Both the position numbers and the translations under genes were made by a program. The notes below the pieces were generated by a model, which had not been told where the DNA came from, did not search any database, and worked only from the letters and a program-made list of their open reading frames with translations. Below are positions 1-7,128 of a stretch of DNA of 13,841 bases, in pieces; the first letter of the stretch is position 1, and every line of letters starts with the position of its first letter. Source of the stretch: Davidsoniella eucalypti (lineage: Eukaryota; Ascomycota; Sordariomycetes; Microascales; Ceratocystidaceae); assembly GCA_004009845.1 (NCBI GenBank), contig RMBW01000304.1, forward strand, positions 1-13,841, written 5' to 3'.

Positions 1-1149
1 ATAGTCAATGAATTTTAAATTCGAATGATTCATAATAATTAACAGAGACATTATAGTGTTAACATAGTACGAGGCGAAATAAAACCTTAATCGGAACTTA
101 ATAGGGATATTTGGCACGTAATTCGCAAGTTGAGAGGGAAAGACAGATTATCATTGAAGGGTTTGAGGGTTATTGAGAATTAGAAATATAATGAATGATT
201 AAAAGCTCAAAACAAACAACACGATGACTAGTTTAAAAGAATTTGCTTTTGGGATCAGAATAAACAGTGTATGCAGAGGGGCTAATTTAAATTAGAATGA
301 AACTTGGGAGGGTAAATTCAAGTTTATAGATTGGTTGTAAAGTAAATCTGGACTTTCGTGTAGATTAAAAATGAGCATGTATGGAAGAGACGTTGCTTCT
401 GATAGATTTTACTAATAACTTATGTTGTTTAACAATGCAACTACAATTATAGCTCGGAAAAACAAGACTTCATTGCGTAAAGCTATATTTGTTTGTAGTA
501 ACGCTACAAGAATAGCTTTTGGAAAAATGGAGAAGGGGGGGATGTGTTATAAGTTGAAATATGAGTTAAAGATTTCAATATATAGATAATGGTTCACATT
601 TATGAGTGCAAATCTAGTTGTAGAATAACTAATGATGACCAATACCCAGAATGTAAGTCATATAAGATCGAAAGATAGGTATAAGAATGATGTATTGTAT
701 CTATATAAAGTAAAAGATTTATGTAGTATTTGACTTGAATGAATTAGATTCTGGTGTGGTATCATCATTGAGGGTTATGGTATTATAAATATGAAGGATG
801 GTGACGGTTTTCTGGTGAAGAGTTATGTTTGAAAATATTGAAGAGATGTTTGAAGAGTAATTCTTACAATAGAAGTAAACGTCATTATTTAATTAACGGT
901 TAACATAGCATTGACCAACAACTTGAGAAGTCGCCTATGTTCCAAGTTTAGCACATATATTACTCACTATCTCTAGTATTGTACAGTAGGCGTGAAAAAT
1001 GGTAGTTAAGAAAAAGGTGATACCAAGCCTGTTATACAGGATTCTAGTAGGACTACATAAATGATCCGGAATTCATCTATCGAACACAATCTTAACACCC
1101 CACTTCCCCAGAAGGCCCAAGTAATAATGATCACAGCTCCAAGCAGACA
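1..1149. other. AT-rich stretch without a recognisable gene
   Basis: No convincing gene is seen on either strand. Stops are dense in all frames up to about 1000. The only longer frame, an 82-codon minus-strand ORF at 1006-1254, has no recognisable motif and overlaps a plus-strand signal-peptide-like ORF, so neither strand is clearly coding. No tRNA B-box with matching acceptor arms was seen. The composition matches other transposon-derived, gene-poor parts of the window. Confidence 0.5.
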
Positions 1150-1221
1150 ATGACTAGCCGGACTATTTTCATCTTTGTACTTTCGTTTCTGGCATTGTGG
1201 ATTCCGACAAGAATGTCCTGA
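1150..1221 (+). other. 23-codon ORF resembling a signal peptide
   Basis: The ORF starts at ATG 1150 and ends at TGA 1219-1221. It encodes a short N-terminus with an arginine (MTSRT), a hydrophobic core of about 14 residues (IFIFVLSFLALWIP) and then a stop. This is the arrangement of a fungal secretory signal peptide, and the stop would leave no mature protein. It may be the 5' remnant of a decayed secreted-protein gene, or a chance hydrophobic run. No downstream frame resolves into a known family, so confidence is low. Confidence 0.15.
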
Positions 1222-1252
1222 GGTTCGGCAAGTCCTGAAGGCCTCGATAGGC

Positions 1253-1268
1253 ATATATATATATATAT
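1253..1268. repeat. (AT)8 dinucleotide microsatellite
   Basis: Eight uninterrupted AT units lie between the 1006-1254 ORF region and the relic that begins at 1475. Simple repeats of this type are common in AT-rich intergenic DNA of fungi. No function is implied. Confidence 0.8.
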
Positions 1269-1474
1269 CTCAACAGATGGTCTCCTCGAAATCTACTTGA
1301 AGATGGGTTACTGCTATTTTCGATCATGAAAAATTGGTTACGTTAGTTGGTCAACTTCAAATATTGATATATAACAGGAATTGATGCAGTGACAATATAT
1401 ATTTGAATGTGCAGAATAATACTTTGAGATGATATAGGCGATGAAAGGGTAGTTCTAGTGTCTAGTCCAGTTGA

Positions 1475-2330
1475 CTGCGGAGGAGAATTCTCAGTGCCTC
1501 TGAAGATGTTCATCTTATATCTAGATATGGTACTCAAGATCTTCATGATCACCCCGCATTCGCTTCTAGTGTGCATTGCTACCGAGTTCACAAAGATATA
1601 ACCTGCAACAATGATCATTTGGGTCTTGTGGAAAGGGTATGTTTGTTACAATTTTGCATAATCCACAAGAAGATTCTAGAGCGTTTCGACACCATGCAGA
1701 GCGGTTGCCAGATTAATGGCAGCTTTATTGGTTCTATGAGAACCGCCAAACATACCGAGTACACTAAGAAGAACTGCCATGCCCAACAGGTGGAATATGC
1801 TTTAGAACGTGCCTCAAGAGTTCCCTTGACTGAAGCCGCTGTATATATGACCCAACCCTAGCTACTCGCCGACATTGTACACCATTAGAACACGCCACAG
1901 TTGCCCAAAGCCATGTGCTCTAAACTTGAAGGGTGCCGACTCCCACACTGCAATCATATCTTTTCTTTGTTTTCCTATTTGACAAGGTGGTGAAAACCGT
2001 TTGTGTCATGAACAGTTCCCTCGCAGTCACACCTCCGCAACGCTAGAGGCTTCCGAATTCCGAGCCTAACTTGGTTCCCACCACTGCGTGATAATGAAGC
2101 GTTGCAACTAGCGTTGGTTATTTAATCATCAGGACAAGTCAAGAATTTCAGATTCGTGGCTGAACAGCCTAGGAAGTCATCTAGCCACTGATATCACTTG
2201 CTATCTGACGCCGATAACACTCAAGGACTAAATACGTACCTCTCTAAGGAGAAGATTGTCCATGTGAAGCAGGTTAACTTTGCGTGCTAAGGAAGCTGGC
2301 AAGGCCGAAGTCCCTTGCCATTACTATTAC
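1475..2330 (+). pseudogene. Unrecognised gene relic with about 129 open codons at its start
   Basis: One plus-strand frame is open from 1475 to the TAG at 1859-1861, about 128 codons, with no obvious initiator at its beginning. The translation looks protein-like, with mixed charge and many His and Cys residues, for example around the phrase KHTEYTKKN at about residues 92-100. Downstream to about 2330 the base composition stays more balanced than the flanks and short protein-like stretches appear in different frames (for example YLSKEKIVHVKQ near 2240-2275), separated by stops, as expected for a broken gene. A 28-bp piece of it (1748-1775) recurs inverted at 9381-9408. I do not recognise the family. 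A 91-codon minus-strand ORF at 1343-1618 overlaps and could be the coding one instead, so the strand is uncertain. Confidence 0.3.
1748..1775 (+). repeat. 28-bp word repeated inverted at 9381-9408
   Basis: The 28 bases match the reverse complement of 9381-9408 at 27 positions, the single change being T to C. In both places the same reading frame is open and yields KHTEYTKKN. Similarity fades on each side but partly continues for about 8 bases. This suggests two decayed copies of one coding sequence rather than chance. Confidence 0.75.
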
Positions 2331-2595
2331 TAGATATTTTTTCATGTTTCAAAATGTTATCTTCCACCATCTTCTTCTATAATGTTTAGCTATTAATATG
2401 CTCATACATTCATCTCTGTTGCTAAGATAGCGGTATTGAGTCATGTTACAATTAATGGAAATCGGTTATATCCATAGAAATATCTCATATGATGATATAC
2501 GTCAATTTATCTAACCCTTATGAACCAATTAAAAATGATTTCGTCTTTCCAATCTACCATTATATACATCGTTTTTCTGATCACATACTTTCTGC
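2331..2595. other. AT-rich spacer, nothing recognised
   Basis: This stretch between the gene relic and the first inverted-repeat copy is AT-rich with stops in all frames. No promoter, RNA gene or repeat was recognised in it. Confidence 0.4.
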
Positions 2596-3143
2596 TATAT
2601 TCAAGTACTGCAATTGACTAGATAAATCAAGTATATTCTACAAGCGGGATGCAAATACATCATAATTTTCTATAATTTGAGTACTAATTAGTATAAATGT
2701 CTCTGGAATTTTCTATATCGTCATCATGGTTATGCCGTTCATCAGGGTTGGGTCTTCACACCGAGCTCGCTCACCGCTACGGTCGTGTGTATTTATCAAA
2801 GTTGAAACAATAATTCCTCATCACCAAATTATCACCCCTTCGGTCTTATCACCTCTATCCTAATAATTCTCTATGGAAATTGAGGCAAACTTGGTATCAA
2901 GAACAATGCAACCTCATTTGTTACTGGAACCATTATTGAGTAACTGTATAATAATGCTATCTACACGGTATTTTAGCAGTAACAGGTACGTCTGGGCTAT
3001 GGATGGTTTGTCGACATGTTACCAACAGGAAAACTATTGCCTTATTTGTCTGCAAGCTACAGAATCTTGGGTTATATCAGCAACTATTGCATTCTCTCAG
3101 CCTACATCAAGCTTATGTGAGACATCGGATAGTGTATTCGAGC
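2596..3143 (+). repeat. 548-bp dispersed repeat, copy A (empty-site copy)
   Basis: This segment matches the reverse complement of 6400-7128 once a 178-bp LTR and 5-bp duplication are removed from the latter. By hand I count about 20 differences, including a 3-nt and a 1-nt indel, so about 96% identity; the two lengths (548 and 546) reconcile exactly with those indels. Similarity stops abruptly at both ends: the outer end reads TATATTCAAG and the inner end GTATTCGAGC. No convincing terminal inverted repeats are seen within a single copy. It contains a small GC-rich part near 2750-2790 and an ORF starting at 2873. It could be a short non-autonomous transposon, or one arm of a larger element with long terminal inverted repeats. 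Confidence 0.9.
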
Positions 3144-3190
3144 CACGTATATATACTAGGTCAGAATATAGGTCCAATAGATTTCATTAG
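2873..3190 (+). CDS. Hypothetical 105-residue ORF in repeat copy A
   Basis: The ORF starts at ATG 2873, with an in-frame TAA six bases upstream of it, and runs through the repeat end at 3143 to a stop in unique DNA. The first 90 codons are also open in repeat copy B. Between copies I count nine substitutions in this part, five of them synonymous, and no indels, although both indels between the copies fall elsewhere in the repeat. The product has a cysteine cluster (CYQQENYCLICLQ at about residues 49-61) but no recognised domain. It may be a real small transposon-encoded protein or just an open frame in a young repeat. Confidence 0.22.
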   Translation: MEIEANLVSRTMQPHLLLEPLLSNCIIMLSTRYFSSNRYVWAMDGLSTCYQQENYCLICLQATESWVISATIAFSQPTSSLCETSDSVFEPRIYTRSEYRSNRFH

Positions 3191-3477
3191 GTCACACTCT
3201 TGTTATGGTGAGGGCTTATTCCTTCATATACATTAGATTTAGCTAAGCTATGCTGGAAGTCGGTGATAAGAATTTAGGCCCCAACTTTTACTTTGGTTGT
3301 TCTTGTAGCGCAGTAGTCTACAACTAGTACAGTCTCTTAGCTCGCGATGGAAGGGAGGGGAGAGGGGGTATTGCATTAGTCAAGTCCGGGCACGAATTAG
3401 AACATCACCATCATGAGATCTGTATAAGCATTGAGCCTTTATCTTTGACGATCTACGACGAGAACGAGGCTTGAAAA
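3144..3477. other. Spacer between repeat copy A and dioxygenase relic, no gene seen
   Basis: No gene or RNA was recognised here. Three AGGTC-type words occur near 3158-3195 and a G-rich purine run lies near 3349-3368. The stretch leads into the upstream region of the dioxygenase pseudogene. Confidence 0.35.
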
Positions 3478-3485
3478 GATAGAAG

Positions 3486-3493
3486 TATAAAAG
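3486..3493 (+). promoter_or_regulatory. TATA-like box upstream of dioxygenase pseudogene
   Basis: TATAAAAG occurs about 300 bases before the ATG at 3791. It could be the TATA box of the former gene, which would imply a long 5' leader. In AT-rich DNA such a word is also expected by chance. Confidence 0.2.
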
Positions 3494-3577
3494 TATATTC
3501 AAAGGTTGAAGAAGATAGAGAGGAAAAGGAAAGAACTAGACAAGAATAAGACGGCCTCCTTATGTAAAGGTAAACGG

Positions 3578-3595
3578 CTGTGGTATCTACCACAG
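3578..3595. promoter_or_regulatory. Perfect 8+8 bp palindrome upstream of dioxygenase pseudogene
   Basis: CTGTGGTA and its exact reverse complement TACCACAG are separated by two bases, about 195 bases before the ATG of the dioxygenase relic. Its position and symmetry fit an operator for a dimeric transcription factor. I do not recognise a known factor for it, so regulation is inference only. Confidence 0.35.
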
Positions 3596-3635
3596 TCAAC
3601 AATAATGGGTCCTAGATCCTTTCATTATCACACTG

Positions 3636-3790
3636 AAGAACTCTTTTGATTTCCTTTCTTCATCACATCATTCCATAACAACATCTCTCTACCATTCTCT
3701 TCTTACTTCCGACTTTCTTTCATTTTACAACTTCAACTTCAACTTCATCTACTCTCTTTTCACTCTACTATCAACAACTTATCTTTCAAA
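3636..3790 (+). promoter_or_regulatory. Pyrimidine-rich leader before the dioxygenase pseudogene
   Basis: The plus strand is strongly C+T rich with repeated CTTCAACTTCA-like words and ends in TCAAAATGG, a good fungal start context. CT-rich tracts just upstream of the start codon are typical of expressed genes in filamentous fungi. This supports 3791 as the ancestral start. Confidence 0.5.
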
Positions 3791-4695
3791 ATGGTCTTCG
3801 TTCACAACATCATCGCTACTCTGGATGTCGCGGCCTCTCTGGCTAACGCTCACCTTGGCCTCAGCATCGTATAGGAGGCTCTTGAGCGCCGTGATTACCT
3901 CTCCAATACTAAGCGTTATTCTCTTACTCACTGCTGAGACGCTCAAGGCTCTTGATGTCACTGCCGTACGCTAAACATGAGATCGAAAGGTGATTTCTGA
4001 CTTCTGTCCTGACTACCAATCACAACAAGACCTCTGAGAGTTACACTCTTAACACTGACGCTTCCACTCTCTTTGCTGGGTACAACATCCTGACCTCAGG
4101 AGTCACTCAGGGTCCTTACTGTAAGTTTTCTCTATACATTTGATCTATCAGCTTTTGTTCTAGTTTACTATTTCCAATGTTGCTGGAGAGTATGTCTGTG
4201 AAGACATCTCCAAGACCCAAGAGGGTGTTGATTTGCTTATGGACTATTAGGTCATCGATGTCGACACTTACAAGCCAGTCCCCAATGTCTTGTTGCCAAC
4301 TTCAAGTCTATCTTCCCTGGTCACTACACTTCTCGTGCCACCCACATTCACATTATGCTCACCCCAATGTCATTCTTCTAGCTAACTCAACTCTTGGCTC
4401 TGAGAACTATGCCAGCCATGTTGGCCAGACCTTCTATAACCAGGACCTGGTCTTTGCTGTCGAGGTCTACGAGCCCTATGCTACAATACCTAGACTCTGG
4501 CTACCAACGCCAAGGACTCTACTCTGGTAAGCGAGACTGCTACTTATGAGGTCGGCCCTTTTGGAGTACACCCTACTTGGCAGTGACGTCTCTGACGGTA
4601 TTTTCCCACAGTTGGCCTTCAGCATTAGCTCCACTTCTTCTTCTACCATTACTCTCACTGCTTATTACTACGAGTCTGGTGGTGTTTCTAACTAA
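3791..4695 (+). pseudogene. Extracellular intradiol ring-cleavage dioxygenase pseudogene
   Basis: The intact family opens catechol-type rings between the two hydroxyls using non-haem Fe(III) held by two Tyr and two His; fungal members of this type are secreted. The ATG at 3791 begins a signal-peptide-like N-terminus, followed in shifting frames by EALERRDYLSNTKR, LNTDASTLFAGYN, VTQGPY, a 43-nt intron, VAGEYVCEDISKTQEGVDLL, VIDVDTYKPVPNV, FKSIFPGHYTSRATHIHIML (second Tyr ligand and the HxH pair), NSTLGSENYASHVGQTFYNQ, LLGSDVSDGIF and a YYYESGGVSN C-terminus ending at TAA 4693-4695. Damage is heavy. There are stops at 3872-3874, after LLMDY, and at 4498-4500. Several 1-2-nt frameshifts are present, and an internal block of roughly 50 residues between PVPNV and FKSIF, holding the first Tyr ligand, is missing. 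The two stops after LLMDY and in the NTQTLATNA-like segment fit CAG-to-TAG changes. It lies between inverted copies of a 546-548-bp repeat. The family call is firm; the function is lost. Confidence 0.88.
4121..4163 (+). other. Intron of the dioxygenase pseudogene
   Basis: The stretch begins GTAAG and ends TTCTAG, directly after the conserved VTQGPY segment and before VAGEYV. At 43 nt it is short but within the range for fungal introns. Splicing leaves exon 2 one base out of the ancestral frame, so a small indel lies close to the junction. Confidence 0.6.
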
Positions 4696-5934
4696 AGAGG
4701 ATACCCATCCTGGCTCTTTCCCCATGACGTTATAATACTCTCTGTTTTGTCAACTTAGGATATCTCTAGAGTGACAAGACAGTGCGTCGATGATTTGCTG
4801 ATCATCTGCTTAGCCATGTCTACTTTTGGTTTCTTTTGCTACGATTACTCTTAGATTTTCTGGCTCCTACCTTGATTTATCTATGGCGATCCAATAATAT
4901 TTTAGGGTATGAAGACACAAGTCAATATCAGAAGTGACAAAACCAAATTGTAGCCTATCTATAGTTGCCTCTTCCCCCCTCTTTATAATCATGCCCTTCC
5001 ATCAAATTGCAACTCTTCTTAATAGGATGGTGTTAAGACTGAAAAGAAACATGAATTGATTGTGTTTTCACCTTGAAACTAACTATATTAGCCAGTACTA
5101 GTTATGGCTATGCCACCACAGAACGGTTCAAAAGTGTCTTGTTTTTCAACATTTGAGGCAATTTAACTATATTTGTCCATTATGGCAAAATATCGAGGTA
5201 CGATTTAAGACTTAGGTGAGTTTCTGACTTTTAGTTACAATTAAATATGGCTCGACTCTTGACCCCCAATTTCACATATTTTATAGCATTGTAGAACTCT
5301 CTGTTTGTATGGTTTTGCTCTCTGTTGATCATGTAAATGAATGCTATCTTTAAAACCGTAAAAGATATGATGGCCATATTTATGTCTAACAAGGCCAACA
5401 ATCCTCTTTTAGACTATCATTTTCATCACTTAGCGACTTCCAGATTGAGACATACACTTTTGACATAGATACAAATTAGAAATGGTTGTTCAAGAAGGAG
5501 ACAAACAGTCCGAAAAATGTATAAAAACCCAGAGAGATTGAGGCGTTCGGAAAAGGCAAGTAGTGTTTTGCATTGGTATCTTTTTGGGTTTTTTGGCTCT
5601 TAATTTCACGATGAAAGGTACCTAGCCCAGAGACAAATTAAACTTTATAGATTAAAGCCAAATCATATATCGAGAAGAAGATGAAGATTTTACATACAAC
5701 TAGTTTAGAGATTATTCAAGAGCTGGGTCATAATAAAATGGGAGGAAAGACACAGGGTTGTTAGTCAAACCCTAACATCGCCACTTTGTTTAAGTCATGT
5801 TATGGGATTTGTAGAAAGAGTGACACATAGCACTTCACAATGTCCGAATGCCTAATTATACATATGATTAACTATTTCTGTCAATAACTAGTATTTCCCG
5901 TTTCCATTTTTCAAAACCTGCCATGATTGCCAGT
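4696..5934. other. AT-rich intergenic stretch, no gene seen
   Basis: Both strands are full of stops and no ORF of interest appears. No known RNA gene or transposon end was recognised. T-rich runs occur near 5577-5600. Confidence 0.5.
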
Positions 5935-5969
5935 CTCCTGGAGGCTCACTAAATAGTAGCTCCAGGGAG
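5935..5969 (+). repeat. 35-nt imperfect hairpin followed by a T run
   Basis: CTCC, TGGAG, CT and ACT on the left pair with AGT, AG, CTCCA and GGAG on the right. This gives 14 base pairs with three single-base bulges and an AAAT loop. The T-rich string TTCTTTTTG begins at 5970-5971. It could be a remnant of a small structured RNA, a terminator-like structure or a foldback transposon end. Nothing assigns it to a family. Confidence 0.45.
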
Positions 5970-6399
5970 TTCTTTTTGTGGATTTTTTGTATCTGTTTTG
6001 TATTTAATTTTTTTGCTTTAATTTTTTAATTTATAATTTTACGTCTTTATGTGGATCTGACCTTAGTGGATCGTTAGACATCGAGAGACCCTAATGGCCC
6101 TTGGAGAATCAGGTGGTATTATTCGGCGGCAGTTGATAGCTAATAAGAGGGCGGAGGCCATTTATATTCAACTCAATTTAAGCTTATATAAATGCGTCAT
6201 TGGCTAAAGTTGATGTAGAAATGGTAACTTTTCTATGATTTCGCTTACTAAGAATGTGGTTGTGATACTTATATTTGTATATAATTGCAAATTTAAAGTT
6301 TTAGATGGAAAAAAAACAATACTAACTGTAAGTATTTAATACTTTTATTCCTATAAAGTGGTAATTTTTACTCGGAATTGGTTACAAATTTGAAGTGTT
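5970..6399. other. T-rich spacer with a GC-rich shared word, no gene
   Basis: A T-rich tract covers about 5970-6045. It is followed by more balanced sequence holding the word at 6115-6130 and a G-rich segment near 6147-6161. No ORF is convincing here, and the stretch ends where repeat copy B begins. Confidence 0.4.
6115..6130 (+). repeat. 16-bp GC-rich word shared with the RT break at 11752-11767
   Basis: GGTATTATTCGGCGGC is identical to the minus strand of 11767-11752, which begins exactly where reverse-transcriptase similarity stops. Both copies are followed within 35 bases by GTTG and GGGCGGA, and about 80-110 bases later by an ATTGGC word. This suggests two diverged copies of the end of one transposon, but the family is unknown. 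Confidence 0.5.
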
Positions 6400-6670
6400 G
6401 CTCGAATACACTATCCGATGTCTCACATAAGCTTGAGGTAGGCTGAGAGAATGCAATAGTTGCTGATATAGCCCAAGATTCTGTAGGTTGCAGACAAATA
6501 AGGCAATAGTTTTCCTGTTGGTAACATGTCGACAAACCGTCCATGGCCCAGACGTACCTGTTACTGCTAAAATACCGTGTAGATAGCATTATTATACAGT
6601 TACTCAATAATGGTTTAAGTAATAAATGAGGTTGCATTGTTCTTGATACCAAGTTTACCTCAATTTCCAT
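6368..6670 (-). CDS. Hypothetical 100-residue ORF in repeat copy B
   Basis: This is the counterpart of the ORF at 2873-3190. The ATG ends at 6670, preceded by an in-frame TAA six bases upstream. The first 90 codons lie in the repeat and differ from copy A at four residues (A5V, E18K, A62P, V67A). The last ten codons come from unique flanking DNA, so the C-terminus differs from copy A. No domain is recognised and it may not be translated. Confidence 0.22.
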   Translation of the reverse strand: MEIEVNLVSRTMQPHLLLKPLLSNCIIMLSTRYFSSNRYVWAMDGLSTCYQQENYCLICLQPTESWAISATIAFSQPTSSLCETSDSVFEQHFKFVTNSE

Positions 6671-6797
6671 ATAGAATTATTAGGATAGTGATAAGACCGA
6701 AGGGGTGATAATTTGGTGATGAGGAATTATTGTTTCAACTTTGATAAATACACACGACCGTAGCGGTGAGCAAGCTCGGTGTGAAGACCCAACCCTG

Positions 6798-6802
6798 ATG
6801 AA
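6798..6802. repeat. Target-site duplication ATGAA, left
   Basis: ATGAA directly precedes the LTR at 6803 and is repeated at 6981-6985. Repeat copy A has a single ATGAA at the matching place, so the pre-insertion state is visible in the window. Confidence 0.9.
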
Positions 6803-6980
6803 TGTCACGGGCTAAGGCCCAGTTGGTATTTGTCTAGGTATTTACCTAGTCAGATAAACGGCTATAAATAGGGACCTATTCCCGCCGTATTCCAACAGAT
6901 ATTAGCCCTTCTCCTTCATCGGTATCAATCAAAGTCTTTTCTACTAGATTGCTTTCCACTGCCTCATCTAGTTCGTGTCA
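6803..6980 (+). mobile_element. Solo LTR, 178 bp, Ty3/gypsy- or copia-type
   Basis: The segment starts TGTCACG and ends CGTGTCA, with canonical TG...CA termini and near-symmetrical ends, and is flanked by ATGAA on both sides. It carries a TATAAATA box 60 bases from its start, inside a 29-bp core at 6859-6887 that also contains AATAGG-GA-CCTATT. A CTCCTTCATCGGT word follows at 6911-6923. No internal coding region follows, so it is a solo LTR left by recombination between the two LTRs of a former element. The strand is taken from the TATA box. Whether it belongs to the same family as the gag-pol at the right edge cannot be seen here. Confidence 0.92.
6863..6870 (+). promoter_or_regulatory. TATA box of the first solo LTR
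   Basis: TATAAATA lies 60 bases into the LTR. The matching TATAAGTA in the second LTR lies 61 bases from its start. The conserved position and flanks make a real former promoter likely. It would read rightward towards 7000. Confidence 0.6.
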
Positions 6981-6985
6981 ATGAA
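6981..6985. repeat. Target-site duplication ATGAA, right
   Basis: This is the second copy of the 5-bp duplication, directly after the LTR's terminal CA at 6979-6980. Confidence 0.9.
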
Positions 6986-7128
6986 CGGCATAACCATGAT
7001 GACAATATAGAAAATTCCAGAGACATTTATACTAATTAGTACTCAGATTATAGAAAACTTATGATCTATTTGAATCCCGCTTGTAGAATATACTTGTTCT
7101 ATCTAGTCAATTGCGGTACTTGAATATA

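Larger units (their letters stand above)
6400..7128 (-). repeat. Dispersed repeat, copy B, interrupted by a solo LTR
   Basis: This is the inverted partner of 2596-3143. Removing the LTR and one ATGAA copy (183 bp) leaves 546 bp, about 96% identical to copy A by hand count. It begins GCTCGAATACAC and ends CTTGAATATA. The pair encloses 3,256 bp including the dioxygenase pseudogene. The LTR is absent from copy A, so it was inserted after the two copies separated. Confidence 0.9.

Noticed and set aside
1006..1254. 82-codon minus-strand ORF
   Set aside because: No recognised motif. It overlaps a plus-strand signal-peptide-like ORF and the base composition does not indicate a gene.
1343..1618. 91-codon minus-strand ORF
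   Set aside because: It lies opposite the longer plus-strand frame of the relic at 1475 and has no recognised motif, so it is probably a shadow.
3003..3236. 77-codon plus-strand ORF
   Set aside because: It overlaps the repeat ORF at 2873 in another frame, has no motif and is not conserved as a frame between the two repeat copies beyond chance.
4177..4530. 117-codon ORF over the dioxygenase relic
   Set aside because: Its first half is out of the ancestral frame; only the part from about NSTLGSENY onward is the true frame. It is not an intact gene.
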